A stretch of DNA of 7,406 bases from Legionella sp. (GCA_004297865.1 SCSO01000328.1:1-7406), one strand, 5' to 3'; positions 1 to 7,145 are shown, numbered from the stretch's first letter. The notes: generated by a model from the sequence alone, not told the origin. A program made the numbers and translations.

Positions 1-1958
1 GTAAATTGGTTGGCAATGTATTGATTGAAAGGCGAGAGATTAGCATTCAAATCCGGCTTAGTTTGTTGCTGGACTATATTAATTAAATTACTCATCGCAT
101 TACTTTGCTGCAGCAATTTCACCACCTGACGACCCGATTGGTAATCATGGTAATTCTGTGGATGCGATTTGCGTAAAAAGGTTTGCCACCAATTCACATA
201 ATCATAAGCATAGGCTTGAGTTAGGATGTTGGGTAGTTGGGATAGGTCTTGGCGAGCGAGTACCCAATTGTCATTTTGTAAGGTTGTGCTAATTTCTGGT
301 AATTTTTTTATGATCTCTTCAAAGCCTGCGCGAGTATAATAAGTGGGGACTTCAGTCGTGAGTAAATTAAAACCTTCCACTTGAATCTTCTGTAGATTGA
401 GAGGGAAATACTCTTTAGCAATGGAATAATACAAATAACTAGTAGGAAGAGCATTTAAATTATTCCTAGCATCATTAATGACCTGTTGCTTAATAGTAAT
501 TGCCTTCCACGGCTTACTCAGCCTTTGTTTTAACAGCGCTAATTTATTAGCATTATTAGCGGTTGGTTCTTTCCATTGATTATTAAACCAGCTATCTACC
601 ATAGTCGCTGAAAAATGATCGGTTTGCCCTAACATCAAATAAATTTTTAACGCATTATAGCGAGCAAGCGGTGTATTACTGGAATTTAGCATCGTCTGTT
701 CCAGTTCATTAATCAATGAAGGTAAAAATTCCTCATTAAGCCGTTGCTCTGCTTTACCATTCAACTGTACTTTTAATTGACTTACTGAAGGTAGAGATAA
801 TGAATTCGATGCAATATGATCAATATTCTGCGCTGCTGAAGATAAATGATATAGAGCCTGTGCCCCAGTTATGCCTTGATTTTTAAGCATGTCATAGGCA
901 ATCAGCTCTTTGCTGGCTTGATCTAATAAATTGGAAGCTTGGTAATGATGATAGCAGAGATATACTAAACTGATTCCCACCATACCAGCAGCAATGCTGA
1001 TTAAAGTTTTTTGCGGTAACACTAAAGGTTGTGGCGCTTGCACACATTGTAGTTGAATGCTTTTTAATGCACCTTCAATAAAATAAGCGCGGAAGTTGGT
1101 CGCTTGCGGAAAAGTATCTTGCACAACCAAAGCATATTCATGCTGAATTTTCTTATTTAAACGATCAATACTCACGCCACCTTGTTCTGCGCTGGTAAAA
1201 TAAATGGAATGCAAATTGAATAATTTGGGGGAAATGTTTTGAATTAAAGATTGAATCGGGGCACGTAAACTAGCTAATTGCAAAGGAAACTCACGAATTA
1301 GGCTACGTTTCATAGTTGAACGTGCTGGATGCATTTTATTTATGACTTGTTGACCTAATGATTCAATAAGCCAATTAAACTGTTTACCAAAGGTTTCTAC
1401 TTTCGTGCCGAGTTGATTGATGCAATCTAAAGAAAACCCTAAAGGTTTGGCCAATTCAGCCACATGGTCCATTTGATAATACTCGGAGAACCCTGCTAAG
1501 GCATCCATTTTAGTAAAGATAAGGGCCAACTCCACGTGATAGCCTAAATTAACACCTAAGCGTTCTAAAATATGGATGTTCGCTTTTTTGTGTTCAGCAA
1601 ATTGACTAGGCGTGGTGCTTAAGAGAGTATTGACATCTACACATAAAATGAGACCGGTGATTTTAAGATAACGACTGCATTTATTTAGTTGTTTTAAAGT
1701 ATTTTGTAATAAGGTTTTACTATTGGAAAGCCAATTTTCCCCTAATTCAACGATGATGCCTTGTTGGTTGTAATAAATTTTTGCATGCTGTTCACTAAAG
1801 ACCGACATTTCTTCCATATTACTTTGTTTAAGTAAAGCGGATTTACCTTGGTCATTCTTACCAGTTAACACAATAAAAGATAGATGATTGCTTTGGGGCT
1901 TTAATTGCGACAGTATTTTTTTTATCGCATCACATAATGCGTGCAAGGAATTATCCAT
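1..1958 (-). CDS. icmF: IcmF (TssM-family) inner-membrane protein of the Dot/Icm type IVB secretion system, C-terminus beyond window
   Basis: The first 652 codons are open from the ATG at 1958 down to the window edge; the gene continues past position 1, and known Legionella IcmF is, from memory, somewhat under 1000 aa. Visible parts: a Walker A P-loop GKNDQGKS at residues 33-40, a VELGENW stretch at 70-76 where the G3/DTAG motif would sit, TKMD at 149-152 (G4-like, typical of the family), the IcmF signature FTSAEQGGVSIDRL at 254-267, one hydrophobic segment at about 319-336, then the start of the periplasmic region. There is no membrane hairpin before the P-loop, unlike type VI TssM, so the N-terminus should be cytoplasmic. 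In Legionella IcmF pairs with DotU to stabilise and position the Dot/Icm core complex. The start overlaps the end of dotU by 8 bp, with a weak GGA 5 nt upstream, suggesting translational coupling. A type VI origin is the less likely alternative. Confidence 0.9.
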   Translation of the reverse strand, partial: MDNSLHALCDAIKKILSQLKPQSNHLSFIVLTGKNDQGKSALLKQSNMEEMSVFSEQHAKIYYNQQGIIVELGENWLSNSKTLLQNTLKQLNKCSRYLKITGLILCVDVNTLLSTTPSQFAEHKKANIHILERLGVNLGYHVELALIFTKMDALAGFSEYYQMDHVAELAKPLGFSLDCINQLGTKVETFGKQFNWLIESLGQQVINKMHPARSTMKRSLIREFPLQLASLRAPIQSLIQNISPKLFNLHSIYFTSAEQGGVSIDRLNKKIQHEYALVVQDTFPQATNFRAYFIEGALKSIQLQCVQAPQPLVLPQKTLISIAAGMVGISLVYLCYHHYQASNLLDQASKELIAYDMLKNQGITGAQALYHLSSAAQNIDHIASNSLSLPSVSQLKVQLNGKAEQRLNEEFLPSLINELEQTMLNSSNTPLARYNALKIYLMLGQTDHFSATMVDSWFNNQWKEPTANNANKLALLKQRLSKPWKAITIKQQVINDARNNLNALPTSYLYYSIAKEYFPLNLQKIQVEGFNLLTTEVPTYYTRAGFEEIIKKLPEISTTLQNDNWVLARQDLSQLPNILTQAYAYDYVNWWQTFLRKSHPQNYHDYQSGRQVVKLLQQSNAMSNLINIVQQQTKPDLNANLSPFNQYIANQF

Positions 1959-1970
1959 TTTTATCCATCA
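1951..1970 (-). repeat. Short tandem repeat at the dotU/icmF overlap
   Basis: On the minus strand ATGGATAAAA (1968-1959) is followed at once by ATGGATAATT (1958-1949); ATGGATAA is identical in both units. The second copy holds both the icmF start codon and the dotU stop codon. With a 10-nt period the two ATGs are in different frames, so only the second opens icmF. Confidence 0.55.
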
Positions 1971-2742
1971 TCGCTAGTTGAGTGTGTCCTAGTAAAACCG
2001 TCTTGGCTCTATTTTCTAGGATCATTTGACTGGTTAAAAAAGCAACGGCCACCACTGATACAGCAACAATGGCTGTAATAATTGTTGATTTGTAATTTTT
2101 TTCGCTAGTTTTAGGGATGGGGTTTTCGTTAAATAATCGATGAGGCTTATTAAAACGATATTGTTGAATGATTTGATATAATTCTTCAATGTAATTATCC
2201 AACTTTTGGCGCCCATCCGCCTTTTGATGGCATTCGCCCTCAAAGCCTGCAATTAAACAGAAATAGATCAGTTCTATGAGATCAAGAAATTGATTAGGCC
2301 TCTCTTTCACAAAGTTAAGAATTTCAAAAAAACGTTGTTGAGGTTGTGCACCATCGCTGGTTAAAGGGGTAAAGGATTTAAATTCCACCGCTAAATTGTA
2401 AACACGTAAATAACTCTTACCTAGAATTTCATCAACAGTGGCGCAAAGTACATACTCAGCAATACAAATAATGTCCGTAGTGTATTTAGAGGCATCTAAT
2501 TTACTATGAAAGGCAAACAACTCATGTTCGATGTTATCTCTGATATTTTCTATAGGCGGTAAAGTTTGACTTAAACAAAGCCTTTCCAACAATGACAAAA
2601 TAGGCCCAGCTGCGGCGACTAAGGGGTTCGTGGAAAAAGGAGCGATAAATAATTTGGAGCGATAATACCCTTGAAGAACTGTTTTAGGTTCCACAATAGC
2701 GAGTTGACTGACAAGTGAGGCTGGGTAGTGCTCAGTTGTCAT
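1951..2742 (-). CDS. dotU: DotU/IcmH (TssL-family) inner-membrane partner of IcmF, type IVB secretion
   Basis: This 263-aa protein has the DotU/TssL layout: a helical cytoplasmic domain, then one C-terminal transmembrane helix (about 221-240) and a short periplasmic tail. Family landmarks are NPLVAAAGPIL from residue 39, AEYVLCATVDE at 95-105 (the conserved Y-L-A-DE motif), RFFEIL near 137-142 and GFEGE at 166-170. It has no C-terminal peptidoglycan-binding domain such as some type VI TssL proteins carry. In Legionella DotU associates with IcmF, and the pair protects and localises the Dot/Icm apparatus. The start was set at the ATG at 2742 because a GGAG Shine-Dalgarno lies 6 nt upstream. An in-frame TTG at 2754 would add four residues but would place that site inside the gene. 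It begins 84 bp after purH and overlaps icmF by 8 bp. The family call is firm; assignment to type IVB rather than type VI is inferred from context. Confidence 0.92.
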   Translation of the reverse strand: MTTEHYPASLVSQLAIVEPKTVLQGYYRSKLFIAPFSTNPLVAAAGPILSLLERLCLSQTLPPIENIRDNIEHELFAFHSKLDASKYTTDIICIAEYVLCATVDEILGKSYLRVYNLAVEFKSFTPLTSDGAQPQQRFFEILNFVKERPNQFLDLIELIYFCLIAGFEGECHQKADGRQKLDNYIEELYQIIQQYRFNKPHRLFNENPIPKTSEKNYKSTIITAIVAVSVVAVAFLTSQMILENRAKTVLLGHTQLAMMDKNG

Positions 2743-2748
2743 GATGGG

Positions 2749-2752
2749 CTCC
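2749..2752 (-). promoter_or_regulatory. Shine-Dalgarno GGAG that fixes the dotU start
   Basis: GGAG is separated by 6 nt from the ATG at 2742-2740. It overlaps the alternative TTG codon at 2754-2752 and so argues against that codon as the start. Confidence 0.75.
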
Positions 2753-2771
2753 AAAAAATACCTGTTAAATG

Positions 2772-2795
2772 ATGATAATACGTTAAATATTACAT
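2772..2795. repeat. Imperfect inverted repeat over the putative dotU promoter
   Basis: On the minus strand ATGTAATA (2795-2788) is followed after 7 nt by TATTA-T-CAT (2780-2772). The arms are complementary over 8 bp with a single bulged base. The right arm covers the candidate -10 box, which is where an operator could lie. The arms are AT-rich, so this may be fortuitous, and no known regulator site was recognised. Confidence 0.3.
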
Positions 2796-2804
2796 GGAGT
2801 TCAA
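2775..2804 (-). promoter_or_regulatory. Candidate sigma70-type promoter for dotU-icmF
   Basis: Read on the minus strand there is TTGAAC at 2804-2799 (4 of 6 matches to the -35 consensus), an 18-nt spacer, and TATTAT at 2780-2775 (5 of 6 matches to the -10 consensus). Initiation would fall near 2768, leaving a leader of about 25 nt that contains the dotU Shine-Dalgarno. The region is AT-rich, so chance matches are possible. The prediction is by eye only. Confidence 0.45.
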
Positions 2805-2826
2805 GGTTAAAACCTCTTATTTATCA

Positions 2827-4416
2827 TCAATGTTTAAAGTGTCGGATACCAGTAAAGACCATTGCAATTCTATGTTCTTCGGCACAGGCAATGATTTGTT
2901 CATCACGAATAGAACCGCCAGGTTGAATGATGGCACTAATTCCAGCTTGTGCGGCGATTTCAACGGTGTCTGGGAAGGGGATAAAGGCATCAGAGGCCAT
3001 CACTGCCCCTTGCGTATTAAATCCCATATGTTGGGCTTGCCAAAGACCAATACGCGCACTCATGACGCGACTGGTTTGCCCACCACCAATGCCAATAGTG
3101 GCCTGGTCTTTTGCATAAACAATAGCATTTGATTTCACGTGTTTCACCGCAACCCAGGCAAACATTAAATCATTCATCATTGATTCGGAAACTGGAAGTT
3201 GAGTAACCGTTTTGAGTTCGCAAGTGACTAATGATAGGGCATCATGTTCTTGAATAAGCATGCCACCGTCTACTTTTTTCATATTTAAACGAAAAGCATC
3301 TTCTTCTTCCCAATAACCTGTCTCTAAAACACGAATATTTTCTTTAGTACTTAAAGTCGCTTTGGCTTGCTCGTTAAATTCAGGAGCGATAATCACCTCA
3401 ACAAACTGCTTTTCCAAAATAGCTTTGGCCGTCTCTCCAGACACACAATGATTAAATGCAATAATGCCACCATAGGCAGAAGAAGGATCACTGGCAAAAG
3501 CGCGCAAATAGGCTTCTAAAGCAGTATTTGCTACGGCAATTCCGCAGGGGTTTGCATGCTTAACAATAACACAAACTTCTTTCGTCAAAGGAAAGGACTT
3601 AACACAATCCAAGGCCGCATCAGCGTCTAGGAGATTGTTGTACGATAATTGTTTCCCTTGAATCAAGGTTGCATTAGCAAGTGTGCCAATATTGGAGTTT
3701 TTATCCGCATAAAAAGCCGCTTGTTGATGGGGATTTTCTCCATAACGTAAATCACAAATTTTGTTGAATTGACAAGTCAGTACTTCCGGAAAGCCGCTAG
3801 GCATGCGTTCTTCATCTAAAGCCGTGAGGAAGTTAGCAATAGAAGCATCATAGGCAGCGGTGTGTGCAAACGCTTTTTTAGCTAAGGTAAAACCCCAATC
3901 ACTTGGCGCACTTTGTTTCTCTAAGTGGTCAATGAGTTCAGAATAATCTTGAGGGCTTACGATCACGAAAGTATTTGCATGATTCTTGGCTGCCGAACGA
4001 ATCATTGCTGGTCCGCCAATATCAATATTTTCTATGGCTTGGGCGAACACACAATCTGGTTGACTAATGACCTGTTCAAAGGGATATAAATTCACAATGA
4101 GTAAATCGATGGGTTGTATGCCGTGGGTTTCTAAAGTGGCCTGATCTTGTTGGCCTCGCGATAAAAGCGCGGCATGAATGGCTGGATGTAATGTTTTGAC
4201 GCGTCCATCCATCATTTCAGGAAAGCCTGTACATTCACTGACATCAGTAACTGGTAAATGGTGCGCTTTTAGTTGCGCTGCGGTATTACCGGTCGCTATT
4301 ATTTCTACCCTTTGCTCGTGAAGTGCTTCTGCAAGCTCAATTAAACCTTGTTTATCGGAAACGCTGAGTAAAGCTCTACGAGGTTTAAATGGAGAGAATT
4401 TCACTTCACTGGTCAT
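2827..4416 (-). CDS. purH: Bifunctional AICAR formyltransferase / IMP cyclohydrolase
   Basis: PurH carries out the last two steps of de novo purine synthesis in the cytoplasm: it formylates AICAR with 10-formyl-tetrahydrofolate and then closes the ring to give IMP. The 529-aa length equals that of E. coli PurH. The N-terminal cyclohydrolase (MGS-like) domain, about 1-200, shows ALLSVSDK at 15-22, ATGNTA at 41-46 and GRVKTLHP at 71-78. The C-terminal transformylase domain shows RYGENPHQ at 224-231, the catalytic lysine-histidine pair in KHANPCG (K286, H287), GIGGGQTSR at 442-450, FPDTVE at 481-486 and PGGSIRD at 499-505. The start is the ATG at 4416, with AGAGG (4429-4425) 8 nt upstream. It follows prmA after 22 nt, too short for a usual independent promoter, so it is probably the last gene of the aroQ-acc operon. 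It ends with TGA, with no clear terminator before dotU. In many gammaproteobacteria purH is preceded by dusB-fis and followed by purD; neither is seen here. Confidence 0.98.
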   Translation of the reverse strand: MTSEVKFSPFKPRRALLSVSDKQGLIELAEALHEQRVEIIATGNTAAQLKAHHLPVTDVSECTGFPEMMDGRVKTLHPAIHAALLSRGQQDQATLETHGIQPIDLLIVNLYPFEQVISQPDCVFAQAIENIDIGGPAMIRSAAKNHANTFVIVSPQDYSELIDHLEKQSAPSDWGFTLAKKAFAHTAAYDASIANFLTALDEERMPSGFPEVLTCQFNKICDLRYGENPHQQAAFYADKNSNIGTLANATLIQGKQLSYNNLLDADAALDCVKSFPLTKEVCVIVKHANPCGIAVANTALEAYLRAFASDPSSAYGGIIAFNHCVSGETAKAILEKQFVEVIIAPEFNEQAKATLSTKENIRVLETGYWEEEDAFRLNMKKVDGGMLIQEHDALSLVTCELKTVTQLPVSESMMNDLMFAWVAVKHVKSNAIVYAKDQATIGIGGGQTSRVMSARIGLWQAQHMGFNTQGAVMASDAFIPFPDTVEIAAQAGISAIIQPGGSIRDEQIIACAEEHRIAMVFTGIRHFKH

Positions 4417-4438
4417 GGTGTTTACCTCTTATGGAACA

Positions 4439-5308
4439 TTACTTACGTTTAAAAACTAATAAAGCCCAACCGTCGTGATCCTCTTGAGCCAAATGACTGA
4501 ACGCTGATTCATAGGCTTCGATGAGTAAAGGAGCTTGCTCAGTTAAGATTCCTGATACTACTAATTGTCCGTCTTCACGCAAAAGCTGTTGAAAACGATA
4601 TTTTAAGGAAATGAGCGGATCTAATAAAATATTGGCGATGAGTAAATCCACAGGAACTTGCAAACTTTCCGGATGACTAATAGAGAGTTGCTCTTCTGAA
4701 ATTCCGTTGGTTAAGGAATTATTTTTTGTAGCTTGTAAGGCTTGATCGTCAATGTCCACCGCATCAACATGTGCAGCACCCAATTTTAAAGCGGCCAAAG
4801 ACAAAATACCTGAACCACAGCCGTAATCGATGACGTACTTATCAGTTACATCTTGATGATCCAACCAAGTAAGACACAGCGATGTGGTGGGATGAGTTCC
4901 CGTACCAAAAGCTAGACCAGGATCTAGCATCAAATTAATGCCTTGAGGTTCTGGCGGGGTAAGCCAAGTAGGACATATCCATAAACGCTTACCAAACCTT
5001 TGTGGTTTGAAATCATCCATCCAGGAACGTTCCCAATCTTTATCGGGGAGTATTTCCAAGGAGCATTCCAGAGCAGGTTTAGTGTGAGCTAAAAAATCAC
5101 GTGCTTGCTGTGCTACGGCCGCTTGAGCAAACAAGGCCTGAATAATGACTTCCGGCCACATTGGCGTGGTGCCCGGTAATGGCTCCAACACAGGATTGTC
5201 ATATTTATCCGTATACATAATGGATAAAGCACCGATTTCTTCTAATTCTTCGCTAATCGGTTCTACTTCATCGCTTTGACAATGTTCTATTTTTAATTGA
5301 TACCACAC
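4439..5308 (-). CDS. prmA: Ribosomal protein L11 methyltransferase
   Basis: PrmA methylates lysines and the N-terminal alpha-amino group of ribosomal protein L11 with S-adenosylmethionine as donor. The 289 aa compare with 293 in E. coli. An N-terminal substrate-recognition domain (about 1-100) ends in DWERSWMDDF at 91-100. The class I methyltransferase domain has the PrmA hallmark FGTGTHPTT at 134-142, SAM-binding motif I DYGCGSGILSLAALKLGA at 161-178, the acidic motif AVDIDD at 183-188, and NILLDPL at 226-232 (the NPPF-like motif, variant in PrmA). Translation most likely starts at the GTG at 5308: AAGGA lies 7 nt upstream, and the resulting N-terminus MWYQLKI resembles other PrmA proteins. 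It starts 3 nt after the accC stop, so the two are probably translationally coupled. The accB-accC-prmA order is common in gammaproteobacteria. Confidence 0.97.
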   Translation of the reverse strand: MWYQLKIEHCQSDEVEPISEELEEIGALSIMYTDKYDNPVLEPLPGTTPMWPEVIIQALFAQAAVAQQARDFLAHTKPALECSLEILPDKDWERSWMDDFKPQRFGKRLWICPTWLTPPEPQGINLMLDPGLAFGTGTHPTTSLCLTWLDHQDVTDKYVIDYGCGSGILSLAALKLGAAHVDAVDIDDQALQATKNNSLTNGISEEQLSISHPESLQVPVDLLIANILLDPLISLKYRFQQLLREDGQLVVSGILTEQAPLLIEAYESAFSHLAQEDHDGWALLVFKRK

Positions 5309-5311
5309 AAC

Positions 5312-6652
5312 TTAATCCTTCAACATTTTTTCTAAGTAATGAATATTAGTTCCACCTTCCACAAAAGAAAGATCATGTAAAATGCGTTGATGTAATTCGA
5401 TATTGGTTTTGATGCCATCAATAATAATTTCATCTAAAGCATTACGCATACGCGCAATAGCTTCCGCACGGTTAGATCCATAACTGATAAGTTTGCCAAT
5501 CATCGAATCATAATTGGGTGGTACAGTGTAACTACTATAAATATGCGAATCAAAACGAATACCTGGACCGCCTGGTTGATGCAATAATTTAATGGTGCCA
5601 GGTGACGGCATAAAGGTTTTAGGATCTTCAGCATTGATACGGCACTCAATGGAATGTCCCCGTAATTTAATATCATCCTGGGTTAAGGTCATGGGGATGT
5701 CGCTGGCAATTTTGATTTGCTCTTTAATTAAATCAATACCAGTAATCATTTCCGTAACCGGATGTTCTACTTGGATACGTGTATTCATTTCGATGAAATA
5801 AAAACAACCATCTTGATATAAAAATTCGAAGGTTCCTGCGCCGCGATATTCTAAATCTTGGCAAGCTTTGACTACAGCATCACCGATTTCTTTTCGCAGT
5901 TCCGGAGTAATGCCTGGAGCAGGTGCTTCTTCAACCACTTTCTGATGACGTCTTTGCATAGAGCAATCGCGTTCACCTAAATGAATAGCTTTCCCTTTAC
6001 CATCTCCCAAGACTTGGAATTCCACATGACGAGGATTCTCAAGGAATTTTTCCATGTATACGATAGGATTATTAAAGGCTGCTTTAGCTTCACTGCGAGT
6101 GAGTGCGATGGCACTTAAAAGATTAGACTCGCTATGCACCACGCGCATGCCCCGTCCACCGCCACCGCCCGCAGCTTTAATGATGACGGGATAACCGACT
6201 TTACGACCCATAGCCAGATTGTGTTCATCATTATCGGTTAAAGGGCCATCAGAACCAGGAACACAGGGCACGCCTGCTGCTTTCATCGCTGCAATAGCAG
6301 AAACCTTATCTCCCATGAGACGAATGGTGTCGCCGCGAGGACCGATAAAACGAAAGCCACTTTGTTCGACAATATCAGCAAAATCGGCATTTTCTGATAA
6401 AAAACCATAACCGGGATGAATAGCTACTGCATCGGTAATTTCCGCTGCAGAAATGATGGCAGGAATGTTTAAGTAACTCTTTTGTGCGGGTGCTGGGCCA
6501 ATACACACTGTTTCATCAGCTAAGCGAACGTGTAAAAGATCTTTGTCGGTATCGGAATGAACCGCAACCGTTTGAATTCCTAATTCTTTACAAGCCCGCA
6601 GAATTCGTAGAGCAATTTCCCCGCGATTGGCAATAACAATTTTACTGAGCAT
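5312..6652 (-). CDS. accC: Acetyl-CoA carboxylase, biotin carboxylase subunit
   Basis: AccC uses ATP and bicarbonate to carboxylate the biotin on AccB, the first half-reaction of acetyl-CoA carboxylase, which supplies malonyl-CoA for fatty acid synthesis. The 446 aa compare with 449 in E. coli. The N-terminal domain opens with SKIVIANRGEIALRILRA from residue 3. The ATP-grasp domain has K116, K159 and the glycine-rich lid GGGGGRGMR at 162-170. The catalytic region has ERDCSMQRRHQKVVEEAPAP at 227-246 (K238), E276 in FEF, E288 in FIEMN, and R292/Q294/V295/E296 in TRIQVEHP. R338 follows in ECRINAEDP. These positions coincide with E. coli numbering, so the enzyme should be fully functional. The start is the ATG at 6652 with a strong Shine-Dalgarno. 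It begins 12 nt after accB and ends 3 nt before prmA. The carboxyltransferase genes accA and accD are not in the window, as expected. Confidence 0.98.
   Translation of the reverse strand: MLSKIVIANRGEIALRILRACKELGIQTVAVHSDTDKDLLHVRLADETVCIGPAPAQKSYLNIPAIISAAEITDAVAIHPGYGFLSENADFADIVEQSGFRFIGPRGDTIRLMGDKVSAIAAMKAAGVPCVPGSDGPLTDNDEHNLAMGRKVGYPVIIKAAGGGGGRGMRVVHSESNLLSAIALTRSEAKAAFNNPIVYMEKFLENPRHVEFQVLGDGKGKAIHLGERDCSMQRRHQKVVEEAPAPGITPELRKEIGDAVVKACQDLEYRGAGTFEFLYQDGCFYFIEMNTRIQVEHPVTEMITGIDLIKEQIKIASDIPMTLTQDDIKLRGHSIECRINAEDPKTFMPSPGTIKLLHQPGGPGIRFDSHIYSSYTVPPNYDSMIGKLISYGSNRAEAIARMRNALDEIIIDGIKTNIELHQRILHDLSFVEGGTNIHYLEKMLKD
5316..5320 (-). promoter_or_regulatory. Shine-Dalgarno AAGGA inside the end of accC, supporting the prmA GTG start
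   Basis: AAGGA lies within the last sense codons of accC, 7 nt before the GTG at 5308-5306. The accC stop (5314-5312) sits between this site and the start, so ribosomes ending accC are well placed to begin prmA. Confidence 0.7.
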
Positions 6653-6660
6653 GGTGAAAT

Positions 6661-6667
6661 CTCCTTA
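6661..6667 (-). promoter_or_regulatory. Strong Shine-Dalgarno TAAGGAG of accC, overlapping the accB stop codon
   Basis: The accB stop TAA (6667-6665) is itself the first part of TAAGGAG, which lies 8 nt before the accC ATG. This fits coupled synthesis of the two partner subunits. It is the best match to the anti-Shine-Dalgarno in the window. Confidence 0.75.
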
Positions 6668-7135
6668 TTCAATAATAAATAAGGGTTGGTCGTATTCTAC
6701 AGGATCTCCATTGGATACGAGAATTGCAGCAATTTTACCAGCACGATCAGATTCAATTTCATTAAACATTTTCATGGCTTCCACAATACAAAGTGTGTCA
6801 CCCACCTTCACGGATTGTCCTACGGTGACAAAAGCAGGGCTTTCAGGTGAAGGAGAAATGTACATAGTGCCTACCATCGGTGAGCGAATTTTGTGTCCTG
6901 CGACTACTGGTGCAGCTTTCGTCTCATTATTGGCAGGAGTGGCCGGCGCGCTATTAGGTGCTGCGGCTTGTTGAGGTGCGTTAACTGGCGGCGCGTTTAC
7001 ATAATGCACTTGAGTCCCTGACGCTGGACTATGTAAACAAAGACGTAATGATTCCTCTCCTTCTTTGATTTCCATTTCAGAAATGCCAGTTTCTTGGAGT
7101 ATGGCAATGAGGGCTTTAATTTTACGAAGATCCAT
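6665..7135 (-). CDS. accB: Acetyl-CoA carboxylase, biotin carboxyl carrier protein (BCCP)
   Basis: AccB carries covalently bound biotin between biotin carboxylase (AccC) and the AccAD carboxyltransferase. At 156 aa it is the same length as E. coli BCCP. The N-terminal part (1-40) begins with the typical MDLRKIKALI and helps assemble the complex. A flexible linker rich in alanine and proline follows at about 42-78. The biotinyl domain at about 80-156 contains EAMKMFNEIESD, with the biotin-accepting lysine at K122 as in E. coli. The stretch YISPSPES at 92-99 matches the protruding 'thumb' that separates acetyl-CoA carboxylase BCCP from other biotinyl domains. The start is the ATG at 7135 with only a weak AGAG upstream, and it lies 10 nt after the aroQ stop. 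The next gene encodes its partner enzyme. BirA, which would attach the biotin, is not in the window. Confidence 0.98.
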   Translation of the reverse strand: MDLRKIKALIAILQETGISEMEIKEGEESLRLCLHSPASGTQVHYVNAPPVNAPQQAAAPNSAPATPANNETKAAPVVAGHKIRSPMVGTMYISPSPESPAFVTVGQSVKVGDTLCIVEAMKMFNEIESDRAGKIAAILVSNGDPVEYDQPLFIIE

Positions 7136-7145
7136 AATTATCTCT

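Noticed and set aside
1..2742. dotU-icmF as part of a type VI secretion cluster (tssL-tssM)
   Set aside because: No tssJ, tssK or other tss gene adjoins them, DotU is short, IcmF lacks the N-terminal membrane hairpin, and the metabolic neighbours fit Legionellales. The icmF downstream side is outside the window, so this is not fully excluded.
2743..2754. Upstream TTG start for dotU, giving 267 aa
   Set aside because: The GGAG Shine-Dalgarno would lie within the coding region, whereas the ATG at 2742 is correctly spaced from it.
2803..2816. Possible terminator hairpin after purH (AGGT/ACCT arms)
   Set aside because: The stem is only 4-5 bp with a 4-nt loop and no T-run follows on the minus strand. 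It is too weak for a Rho-independent terminator.
2794..3132. Plus-strand open frame of 112 codons, and similar plus-strand frames at 5592-5801, 6219-6410 and 6627-6974
   Set aside because: They lie antisense to purH, accC and accB, which have clear family motifs, and their translations show no recognisable domains.
4417..7145. Internal promoters or riboswitches within the aroQ-purH block
   Set aside because: The gaps are 3 to 22 nt and are taken up by stop codons and ribosome binding sites. No room or structure was seen for such elements.
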